A DNA stretch of 64,000 nt from Arthrobacter sp. B2a2-09 (GTDB lineage: Bacteria > Actinomycetota > Actinomycetes > Actinomycetales > Micrococcaceae). The position numbers and the translations under genes were made by a program. The notes under the pieces were generated by a model. That model did no database searches and was not told the origin of the DNA. It was given only the letters and a program-made list of their open reading frames with translations. The stretch is taken from positions 1 through 64,000 of the forward strand of contig NZ_JAMXIC010000010.1 in NCBI RefSeq assembly GCF_027587375.1, read 5' to 3'. Shown one piece after another: positions 24,924 to 32,266 of the stretch. The stretch's first letter is position 1. Each line of letters opens with the position of its first letter.

Positions 24924-27078
24924 GCTCCTTTCGGCGGCGGTCGGCCTGCTCGACCAGTTCTGTCATCCACGGACGGTATCCCCGATGGAACTTCATCCCT
25001 TCGGGCAGTCCTTGGACGGATGGAACGGAATTGGCGATATCGATGGTAATGCGGCCACTACCTAAGGGCGCGTTGGTGATATGCAGGTCTCCATAGGACT
25101 CCGGGAGAACGGGATCCAACCAGACGCCACCGCGGGAAACGTGGGTGTCATACCGCATGAGGCTCGTCACCAACTGGATCGGTGTGGTCGCCGCCCAGGC
25201 CTGCGGCGAGCACGCCGTCGGATAGGGGACGGGTGCCGCAAGCTGGTCCCTGCCGAAGCCGCAGAACAGCTCGGGTAGGCGGCCGTCGGAGTATTCGGCC
25301 GCCTCCAGCATGCCGGTGGCGATCCGTTGCGCTTCGGCCACGAAGCCGTAGCGGAGGAGTCCGGCTGCGACAATGGCGTTGTCGTGGGGCCAGACCGAAC
25401 CGTTGTGGTAGCTGGCAGGGTTGTAAGCGCCCATGTCGCTTGCCAGGGTGCGCACGCCCCAGCCGCTGAACATCTCGGGGGACATCAGCCGTTCGGCCAC
25501 TTGAGGGGCCTTGTCTTCATCCACGAGACCGTAAACAAGGCAGTGACCCATGTTCGAAGCGCAGGCGTCAACCTGCCGCTTCTTGCCGTCGAGGGCGATG
25601 GCGTAGTAGCCGCGTTCGGGGATCCAGAATTCCTCGTTGAACCGTTTCTTCAGCTGTTCCGCACGATCGGATAGTTCGTTCGCCAGCTCCGTGTCGCCGT
25701 CGTCGTACGCCATCCAAGCGCGGGCTGTATACGCGGCGTAGACGTAGCCCTGGACCTCGCAGAGCGCGATCGGCGGCTCGGCCAGGGTCCCGTCGGCAAA
25801 GTTGATGCCGTCCCAGGAGTCTTTCCAGCCTTGGTTAATGAGCCCCTGGTCGTTGAGGCGCTGGTACTCGACGAAGCCATCGCCGTCCTTGTCCCCGTAG
25901 TCCCGGATCCAGTCGAGCGCCCGGTCCGCGTGGGGCAGCAGCGCAGTGATGGTGTCCTTTGCGAAACCCCAACGGCTAACTGATCCGAGGACGTCGACGA
26001 ACAGCGGCGTGGCATCCACGCTGCCGTAGTAGGTTGATTTGCCGCCCAGGGATAACGCGCTGGATACATCGAGCCGGACCTCGTGGAGGATCTTGCCTGG
26101 TTCCTCTTCGGTCATCGGATTTACCACTGTCCCTTGGTGGTCTGCCAACGTCTGCAGTGTGCCAAGGGCCAGGGACGGGTCCACCGGAAGCGCCATTTGG
26201 GAAGCCCACAACGAGTCCCTGCCAAACAGCGTCATGAACCACGGCGCACCGGCGGCCACCACCACCCGGTCCGGGTGGTTCGGGTCCTCGATGCGGAGGG
26301 CGCCCAGATCGTCGTAGCTGCGCCTCAACGTCCGTTCAATCGACCGGTTGCCAATGTGCAGCACCGGAATTTTCGCCACCCAGTCCTGCCGGCGCCGGTC
26401 CCGGGGGGACAATCCGTCTCCGCCAGGGTGCACAAAAGCCGACGCGGAAACGGCTCCCTCGATGCTGGGCAGCACGGTCACGATAGTGCTCCAATGGCCG
26501 TGTGGCGGGACGGTCACCTGGTAGGTGAGTGCTTCCGGCGTGATGTTCGCTCCGGGTGCCTGTACAACCGTGCCCTTCCGGATCTCCTGCCACGCGGCCC
26601 GGATGGTAAGCGCATCGCGGTCAACCTTGCGGGTTTCGTTCCAGCGCCGCTGGATCCGTGCTTCTTTAACCTCGAAGAGGTCGGCAAAGTCCGCCTCAAT
26701 TCTCAGGGAAATCAAGCATTCGGCCGGTTCCAGGGAGTAGTTGCGAACCGTGATCTGCTCCTGGAGACCGGCTCCCACTTCGCGCAGCCGCTCCACGATC
26801 AGCGGGCTGTCGGCGTAGCCGTCGGAGCGGGGTACCCTTCCGACGAACAGCGCCCTGTACGGCTCCTTCGTCTCCGCGGCCAACGGCTCAACGAGTTGGC
26901 CGTTAGCCGTCAGGCTCCAGCCGGACAGGATACGGGCGTCCTGGACGAAAAGACCATGCGGATGTTCGGCATTGATGTCCCCGTTCGGCAAGGAAATGCA
27001 GAAGGACGATCCCTCGACCAAAGTGACCGTTCCGGCCCCCAGCGGCCCTGCCGCTGTGTCAGCATTCCACCCTGCCAT
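24886..27078 (-). CDS. Glycogen debranching-type amylo-alpha-1,6-glucosidase
   Basis: A 730-residue protein with two parts: an N-terminal glycogen-debranching beta domain (about residues 10-210, VTLVEGSSFCISLPNGDI to HGLFVQDARILSGW) and a C-terminal six-hairpin glucosidase domain (about 270-690) with FGRDSLWASQMALP, WKDSWDGINFADG and SVWPHDNAIVAAGLLRYG. This is the usual actinobacterial architecture annotated as amylo-alpha-1,6-glucosidase. It is cytoplasmic, with no signal peptide, and is not linked to glycogen genes here. The start follows AAGGGGAA. Exact substrate (glycogen branch, trehalose-like or other oligosaccharide) is not evident. Confidence 0.88.
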   Translation of the reverse strand: MAGWNADTAAGPLGAGTVTLVEGSSFCISLPNGDINAEHPHGLFVQDARILSGWSLTANGQLVEPLAAETKEPYRALFVGRVPRSDGYADSPLIVERLREVGAGLQEQITVRNYSLEPAECLISLRIEADFADLFEVKEARIQRRWNETRKVDRDALTIRAAWQEIRKGTVVQAPGANITPEALTYQVTVPPHGHWSTIVTVLPSIEGAVSASAFVHPGGDGLSPRDRRRQDWVAKIPVLHIGNRSIERTLRRSYDDLGALRIEDPNHPDRVVVAAGAPWFMTLFGRDSLWASQMALPVDPSLALGTLQTLADHQGTVVNPMTEEEPGKILHEVRLDVSSALSLGGKSTYYGSVDATPLFVDVLGSVSRWGFAKDTITALLPHADRALDWIRDYGDKDGDGFVEYQRLNDQGLINQGWKDSWDGINFADGTLAEPPIALCEVQGYVYAAYTARAWMAYDDGDTELANELSDRAEQLKKRFNEEFWIPERGYYAIALDGKKRQVDACASNMGHCLVYGLVDEDKAPQVAERLMSPEMFSGWGVRTLASDMGAYNPASYHNGSVWPHDNAIVAAGLLRYGFVAEAQRIATGMLEAAEYSDGRLPELFCGFGRDQLAAPVPYPTACSPQAWAATTPIQLVTSLMRYDTHVSRGGVWLDPVLPESYGDLHITNAPLGSGRITIDIANSVPSVQGLPEGMKFHRGYRPWMTELVEQADRRRKELTVQEKPGSATT

Positions 27079-27242
27079 GGTGGTTCCCCTTAGGAAACTA
27101 CAAACAGTGCCTTTACCTGCCGATAAAGGGCTGCCGTCACCGCAATTTCTTCAACTGACGGTACGCTTGCTTGCCCTCCCAAGCTAGACTTCGGCGCTTG
27201 GTCAAATGCGCCCCAGAGGACCCGCGGTTCGGCCGCCCGGAT

Positions 27243-27548
27243 TCAGGCGGCCATCACGGCGCCACCCGATGACCGGACGGAGATGTTGACATCTGACTGT
27301 TGGGGATCGATCAGGGCCGGAAGGCGGCGGGATTGCGAGCAGCGGCGGAGCGCTTCCCTGGCCGCGGGGTCGACGTTGGCCCCGCTGATGTCGATTTCAA
27401 GGGCCAGACCGTGCATGAGTGCGTTGGCCCGCCTCGCGACGACATAAAGGGCGTGGAGGCTCCGGGCGGTTAGATGCCCATGGGCTGTGATGCGGACCTG
27501 GGCACCGTCGATGTCCATTTTTACGAGAAGCCGGATTTTTTCGGTCAT
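27243..27548 (-). CDS. Small STAS-like protein
   Basis: A 101-residue protein starting MTEKIRLLVKMDIDGAQVRI. The pattern of a short strand, TAHGHLTARSLHALYVVARRA and then LALEIDISGANVDPAAREALRRC resembles the STAS fold of anti-sigma factor antagonists, but a clear phosphorylatable DSS/DSA motif is absent. The start at 27548 follows GGAAGAGGAC; longer frame upstream is not used. Similar small STAS-like proteins are common in Arthrobacter-type genomes. The call is by pattern only. Confidence 0.6.
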   Translation of the reverse strand: MTEKIRLLVKMDIDGAQVRITAHGHLTARSLHALYVVARRANALMHGLALEIDISGANVDPAAREALRRCSQSRRLPALIDPQQSDVNISVRSSGGAVMAA

Positions 27549-27832
27549 GAGTCCTCTTCCGATCAGGAACCGCGACGCTGCGGCCCGGAACAAAGACTAA
27601 ACGGTGGATGTGACGCAGGCAACAGTTACCTCCGCCGAGCTCTTAACTGATTGCGAACCATCTGTTCTGACTGGCCCATGGCCCTTAAGGGAATCCTGGC
27701 ATAGGGTTTGACCCACTACCCGCTGGCTGCCCCGTTGGGTTTATCCGCACGATGTGGGCGTTCGGGCATGAACTTTGAACGCGGGATCTGGCCGACGCCG
27801 ATTCCCGAATGATGAAGACGTGAGGGAGAAAC

Positions 27833-28093
27833 ATGACGCTTGCTCGTGCTGGACATCGAATGGCTACTCATCGTCCCTGTGTCCCCGCGGCGCTGCCCAG
27901 GGTTCCGGCTTGTGGGCGGTGCGGCCCGGGGTTTCCTTTGACATTCCATGAGTATGTTCCGGCGGTCTATGCCGTTGATGGCAGCGGATTGCGGCCGCCG
28001 TCGGCAAGCTACAGCTGTCCCAGATGCGGTACAGGCGACAATCACCAGGTTCCCCCGGGCTGGGCCCCGCCTGAGTGGCAGTGGTATTCCTGA
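27833..28093 (+). CDS. Small zinc-ribbon protein
   Basis: An 86-residue protein with two CxxC pairs, CGRC near residue 27-30 and CPRC near 62-65, joined by FHEYVPAVYAVDGSG, the layout of a zinc ribbon. It follows a strong GAGGGAGAAAC site. The C-terminal GWAPPEWQWY is aromatic-rich. No catalytic domain is seen and no partner gene is obvious. It may bind nucleic acid or protein; function unknown. Confidence 0.6.
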   Translation: MTLARAGHRMATHRPCVPAALPRVPACGRCGPGFPLTFHEYVPAVYAVDGSGLRPPSASYSCPRCGTGDNHQVPPGWAPPEWQWYS

Positions 28094-28094
28094 G

Positions 28095-28158
28095 CCGAGT
28101 CACTTAACGGCCGAGTCACTTAACGGCAGAGTCACTTTAACTGCCGCGTCACTTAACG
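28095..28158. repeat. Tandem 16-bp repeat, four copies
   Basis: CCGAGTCACTTAACGG occurs twice exactly (28095-28110 and 28111-28126), followed by two diverged copies (28127-28143 and 28144-28158). It lies between convergent genes, just before a hairpin. It could bind a protein or simply be a slipped-strand repeat. Confidence 0.85.
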
Positions 28159-28163
28159 CATGG

Positions 28164-28191
28164 GACGACGGCGGGAGGCCCCGCCGTCGTC
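28164..28191. terminator. Bidirectional hairpin between convergent genes
   Basis: GACGACGGCGGG pairs perfectly with CCCGCCGTCGTC around an AGGC loop. It lies seven bases from the stop of the disulfide reductase gene and 70 bases after the zinc-ribbon gene, so it can terminate both. Confidence 0.7.
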
Positions 28192-28197
28192 CGTTGC

Positions 28198-29616
28198 TCA
28201 GTCTTCGAGGAAGGCTGGCGTGAACAGAAGGTTCAGGCCCTCTGCCATGGTCGGATGGGTGATGATGGCATCGCGCACAGCGGTGTAGTCCAGTCCGGCC
28301 AGCATTGCCATCTGCACCACGGCAATGACTTCGCTGGCTTCGACGCCCAGCAGGGCCGCGCCCAGGATTTTGTTGGTCTCGCGGTCGATGACCGCTTTCC
28401 AGACACCCTCCAGGTGTCCCACGGTCCGGGCCCGGGGAATGGCCGAAACCGGCATTTTCGCGATGCGGACCTTGTAGCCGGCGTCCCGGGCCTGCCGCTC
28501 GCCCAGTCCAACACGACCAAGCTCGGGAGTGGTGAACACGCAGTAGGGAATCAGCCGGCCGGCGGTGCTGCGCGGCTTGCCAACGCCGTTCCTCGCCGCC
28601 AGGTTGGTCTTCAACACGCGGTAGTCGTCATAGGAAGCGTGCGTGAATTGGGGCGTCCCTGCGGCGTCGCCTGCTGCCCACACTCCTTCCGCAGTGGTGT
28701 GCAGCTGATCATCGACCCTGATGAATCCGTGATGGTCGAGTTCCACGCCGATACCTTCGAGATTGATGCCGTCGGTCATTGGTTTGCGTCCCACCGCCAC
28801 CAGGACGTCACCTCCGGTGACTGCGTCACCTCCGGTGACTGCGTCACCGGAGGTGAGCGTCAGGGTAACGGCCCCGTTTGCGGCGCGGCTGATCCTTTGT
28901 GCCCTGGTGCCCAGCCGCACGGTTATGCCGGCGTCCGTGAAGTTCTGCTCGATGGCAGCGGCAACGTCCGGGTCCTCCCGAGGGAGCAGCTGCCCGCTGC
29001 TTTGGACGATAGTGACGCTTACCCCGATGGTGTTGAGCAGGTCCGCGAATTCGCAGCCGACATATCCGCCGCCGAGGACGATGATGCTCTCAGGCAGGGA
29101 TTCCAGTTTCAACAGGGTGTTGCTGGTCTGCACTTTCGATTCCGGCAGGCCCTCGATGGCCGGCAGGAGCGGTTCGGTACCGAGATTCAGTACGACGTCG
29201 GTGCCGCGCAGAGTGCGCACGCCGCCGTCGTTCAGGGTCACCTCGACCGTTCGGGGAGCGACGAACTTCGCCTCGCCGAGAATGAAGTCCATTCCCGATC
29301 CAACGAAGGAGGATAGCTGGCCCCCGACCATGGTCTCCACGACGTCTTCCTTGCGGTGGCGTAGCAGTTTGAGGTCCATGAGCGGATCCTCGGCCCCGGA
29401 AATGCCGAATTCGGCGGCCCGGCGGACCGTTTCCAGTACCCGGCCGCTGTTGATGAGGGTCTTGGTGGGGATGCAGGCGACATTGATGCACGTCCCCCCG
29501 ATCATCGAGCGTTCTATCATCGCAACTTTCCTGCCGGCCCGGGCCAGGTCCATCGCCAGGGTTTTCCCGGCCTTTCCACCGCCGACCACCAACAGGTCCA
29601 CATCCTCGATGCTCAT
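28198..29616 (-). CDS. Pyridine nucleotide-disulfide oxidoreductase
   Basis: A 472-residue FAD enzyme of the lipoamide dehydrogenase/mercuric reductase group. It has VVGGGKAGKTLAMDLA, the redox pair Cys43-Cys48 in GGTCINVACIPTKT, a second nucleotide motif VLGGGYVGCEFADLL, ATP-grasp-like AAGDAAGTPQFTHASYDDYR, and the C-terminal dimer residue in ITHPTMAEGLN. No N-terminal heavy-metal domain is present. It resembles RclA-like oxidoreductases; the electron acceptor is unknown. An 18-bp tandem repeat inserts GDAVTG twice near residue 262. It starts within the stop of the M20 gene (ATGA). Confidence 0.9.
   Translation of the reverse strand: MSIEDVDLLVVGGGKAGKTLAMDLARAGRKVAMIERSMIGGTCINVACIPTKTLINSGRVLETVRRAAEFGISGAEDPLMDLKLLRHRKEDVVETMVGGQLSSFVGSGMDFILGEAKFVAPRTVEVTLNDGGVRTLRGTDVVLNLGTEPLLPAIEGLPESKVQTSNTLLKLESLPESIIVLGGGYVGCEFADLLNTIGVSVTIVQSSGQLLPREDPDVAAAIEQNFTDAGITVRLGTRAQRISRAANGAVTLTLTSGDAVTGGDAVTGGDVLVAVGRKPMTDGINLEGIGVELDHHGFIRVDDQLHTTAEGVWAAGDAAGTPQFTHASYDDYRVLKTNLAARNGVGKPRSTAGRLIPYCVFTTPELGRVGLGERQARDAGYKVRIAKMPVSAIPRARTVGHLEGVWKAVIDRETNKILGAALLGVEASEVIAVVQMAMLAGLDYTAVRDAIITHPTMAEGLNLLFTPAFLED
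28807..28842. repeat. 18-bp tandem duplication inside the disulfide reductase gene
   Basis: GTCACCTCCGGTGACTGC occurs twice head to tail, followed by the mirrored GTCACCGGAGGTGA. It encodes a doubled GDAVTG in a surface loop between the NAD and interface domains and looks like recent replication slippage. Confidence 0.85.
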
Positions 29617-30854
29617 GGTGTTGCGCCTTCCGTGGCCAGGTAAGACAGTGCTGAGACCACGTGGGTTTGGACGCCCATGGACAGAGTCGGGTCGATCACC
29701 GGCGCGAAGAGAGGGGAGTGGTTGGCAGGTATGTCCTGGGCTACTGTTCCGCGCTCGACGGCGGCCCGGTACGTTGCGGGATCCACACCGCCCAGGAGCC
29801 AGAACGTGTATGGCACACCGAAGGCGTCCGGAATTCGGCTGAAGTCCTCGGAAGCGGTCTGCCTGTATGCGGTGCGCACTGAGTCCTCCCCGAAGTGTGC
29901 AGAGAATGCGGCCCGGACCTTCTCTGTCACCGCCGGGTCGTTGCTGGTGAGCGGGAACTGCTCGTAGTACTCGAAATCAGGGTCTTGCGGTGATCCGGCG
30001 GCGGAACACTCGCCCTTGACTATCCGCTCAACTGCCGCGAGAACGGACGCACGAACCTGGGTGTCGTAAGTGCGGATGTTGAGCAGGAGGGTGGCGCGGT
30101 CGGGGATGATGTTCGACGTCGCTCCGGCGTTGAGCGCCCCCACCGTGACAACCGCGAAGTCGCCGGGTTTCGTCTCCCGCGAGACGATGGACTGCAGCCT
30201 CAGCACGATCGAGGAGGCCAGCACCACGGGGTCAACGGACATGTGCGGCATGGAGCCGTGCGCGCCCTTCCCGTACACGGTGATCTTGAGCGAGTCCGCG
30301 GCCGAGAGGACCGGCCCGGCCGTGGTGGCGACCATCCCTGCCGGGATCGGCATCACATGTTGGGCGAAGGCGACGTCGGGCCGCGGCACTTTGGCGACGA
30401 GTCCGTCGTCGACCATTGCTTGGGATCCGGCCCCGATCTCTTCGCCGGGCTGGAAAAGCGCGATGTACGTCCCGGACCATGCCGTACGCCCGTCGGCCAT
30501 GAGTTTGGCCGCACCGAGCAGCGCAGCGACGTGCAAATCGTGCCCGCACGCGTGCATGACGCCGTCCACGGCGGACGCATATGGCAGCCCCGTGGCCTCG
30601 GCGACGGGTAGCGCGTCCGTGTCTGCGCGGGCAAGGACCGTTGGGCCGTCCCCGTTTGCGAGGATCCCGACGACGCCGGTGCCCCCGATGCGGGTTACGG
30701 CATAGCCGAACGCTGCGAGTTTCCCCTCGAGGAGCTTCGAAGTCCGATGCTCCTTGAGGCTCAGCTCGGGGTGTCTATGCAGGTCAATGTACGTATCCCG
30801 GATCCAGCCGAGCTCTGCTTCAAGGTCTGCCAGGACTGCTTCGCAACCGCTCAT
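29613..30854 (-). CDS. M20-family amidohydrolase
   Basis: A 413-residue zinc amidohydrolase like hippurate or N-acyl-amino-acid hydrolases. Metal-binding motifs are HACGHDLH and FQPGEEIGAGSQ; the dimerisation lid is typical (GKGAHGSMPHMSVDP), and TASEDFSRIP and NHSPLF carry the last ligands. It is cytoplasmic. Its stop overlaps the start of the disulfide reductase, suggesting co-translation. The substrate is not identifiable, but aromatic or acetylated amino acids are common in the family. Confidence 0.9.
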   Translation of the reverse strand: MSGCEAVLADLEAELGWIRDTYIDLHRHPELSLKEHRTSKLLEGKLAAFGYAVTRIGGTGVVGILANGDGPTVLARADTDALPVAEATGLPYASAVDGVMHACGHDLHVAALLGAAKLMADGRTAWSGTYIALFQPGEEIGAGSQAMVDDGLVAKVPRPDVAFAQHVMPIPAGMVATTAGPVLSAADSLKITVYGKGAHGSMPHMSVDPVVLASSIVLRLQSIVSRETKPGDFAVVTVGALNAGATSNIIPDRATLLLNIRTYDTQVRASVLAAVERIVKGECSAAGSPQDPDFEYYEQFPLTSNDPAVTEKVRAAFSAHFGEDSVRTAYRQTASEDFSRIPDAFGVPYTFWLLGGVDPATYRAAVERGTVAQDIPANHSPLFAPVIDPTLSMGVQTHVVSALSYLATEGATP

Positions 30855-30958
30855 GGACCATCGCTCTCAGTAGCAGTTCGGGGCGCCTGGCGAGCCGGCG
30901 CAACCGGGAAACCCAGCATAGACCCGGAAACCGAACCGGGGGAGTGTAAATTGAGGCG

Positions 30959-31432
30959 ATGATTCACGTTGAGCCCGACGATCCCGCGCGTGCGGACGTT
31001 CACCAACTCCTGAGCGAGCACTTGGCTGACATGTTCGCTACGTCGCCGGCCGAAAGTGTCCACGCACTGGATCATTCGGCGCTATCCGAACCGTCGATCA
31101 CGTTTTGGACGGCCCGCGACGGCGGCACCCTCCTCGGGTGTGGCGCGCTCAAACTCATTGATTCCCCGGACGGCTCAGCGAAGCACGGCGAAATCAAGTC
31201 CATGCGCACCACGGCCGGTGCGCGCGGGCGCGGCGTCGCTACCCTTATGCTCAAGCACATCGTGGACGAAGCCCGAAGTCGAAACTACGAACGCATCTTC
31301 CTGGAGACAGGAAGTGAGGACTATTTCGCTCCCGCACGGCGCCTGTATGTCCGCAATGGATTCACCGAGTGCCCACCTTTTGCCGACTACACACTGGATC
31401 CAAATAGCGCTTTCATGGAACTCCGCCTCTGA
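30959..31432 (+). CDS. GNAT-family N-acetyltransferase
   Basis: A 157-residue acetyltransferase with the acetyl-CoA loop RTTAGARGRGVATLMLKHIV and a C-terminal APARRLYVRNGFTECPPF typical of small-molecule GNATs. Length is normal for a single domain. The upstream TTGAGGCG is a weak ribosome binding site. It is divergent from the M20 gene and convergent with the PadR regulator. The substrate is unknown. Confidence 0.9.
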   Translation: MIHVEPDDPARADVHQLLSEHLADMFATSPAESVHALDHSALSEPSITFWTARDGGTLLGCGALKLIDSPDGSAKHGEIKSMRTTAGARGRGVATLMLKHIVDEARSRNYERIFLETGSEDYFAPARRLYVRNGFTECPPFADYTLDPNSAFMELRL

Positions 31433-31511
31433 ACGAGCGGCACGCCAGCAGGACGTTTCCGAAGCTGCGAGCAGAATGAGAGTCACGCATCGCGGCTTCG
31501 GAAGGGCGGTA

Positions 31512-32135
31512 CTAGTCAGCGAGGATGTGGTACAGCGCTCGCCGGGTTTCGTCGATCTTTTCCATCGCGGCCGTACGCTGTTCGTCGGTTGCGGCGAAGC
31601 GGAATTGGTGGATAACCCCCATGAGCTTTGCAACGCTCTGGTGAAACGCGGGTCCTGACCCCTCTGGATCGATGTTCCACGCATTTTCCAGCTCCTCGGC
31701 GTGCTCCGCCACGTACGCCTTTCCGGCATCGGTGAGTGTGAACTCGGTGCGGCGGCCTTCGCCGACGGGTGTAATGAGCTCCTCGTCAACGAGCTGCTGC
31801 AGCGTCGGATAGACGGAACCCGGGCTCGGGCGCCATGATCCGGACGTCTTCTCGGCAATCGTCTTGATGAGTCCGTATCCATTGGATGGCGCTTCGGCCA
31901 GAAGGGAGAGGATCGCGAAACGAACGTCGCCCTTGTTGGCTCGACGCGGGCCGCCGGGACCAAAGCCTGGTCCAAACCCCGGCCCGAACCCCGGTCCGAA
32001 ACCGCGGCCTGGCCCAAACCCGCGGCCTGGTCCGAATCCGCCGTGTCCGTGGGGTCCGCGACGGCTCCGGCCGCGTCCGAAGCGTTCCATATCTGGACCG
32101 CAATCTGTGTGCTTGTTGTCGTGAATGCCTTTCAT
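31512..32135 (-). CDS. PadR-family regulator with glycine-rich N-terminus
   Basis: A 207-residue PadR-type repressor. Residues 20-62 form a low-complexity stretch of FGPG/RGFGPG repeats; the winged helix follows (DVRFAILSLLAEAPSNGYGLIK, then SPGSVYPTLQQLVDEELI and GRRTEFTLTDAGKAYV), and a C-terminal helical dimerisation part ends RRALYHILAD. The Gly/Pro/Phe tail is common in actinobacterial PadR proteins. A palindrome at 32204 lies 70 bases upstream and is probably its own operator. No target gene is adjacent except the divergent GGDEF-EAL gene. Confidence 0.9.
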   Translation of the reverse strand: MKGIHDNKHTDCGPDMERFGRGRSRRGPHGHGGFGPGRGFGPGRGFGPGFGPGFGPGFGPGGPRRANKGDVRFAILSLLAEAPSNGYGLIKTIAEKTSGSWRPSPGSVYPTLQQLVDEELITPVGEGRRTEFTLTDAGKAYVAEHAEELENAWNIDPEGSGPAFHQSVAKLMGVIHQFRFAATDEQRTAAMEKIDETRRALYHILAD

Positions 32136-32203
32136 AACGGCATCGTCCTTTCAGTGTGTTTGTGAGTTGCCCTGAGGCTCGCAATTTGTTCTGCGATAGT
32201 TAA

Positions 32204-32213
32204 CGATATATCG
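32204..32213. promoter_or_regulatory. CGATATATCG palindrome, probable PadR operator
   Basis: CGATATATCG is a perfect palindrome flanked by related halves (GCGATAGTTAA before and GTCGTTAA after). It is AT-rich against GC-rich surroundings and lies in the divergent gap between the PadR gene and the GGDEF-EAL gene. Confidence 0.6.
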
Positions 32214-32266
32214 CTGAGTGTCGTTAAACAAGAGCCGGTTCATGTCCGGATGGTAAGAAGAAGATC

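Noticed and set aside
28095-28158. CRISPR array
   Set aside because: The 16-bp units are directly adjacent with no spacers and there are no cas genes.
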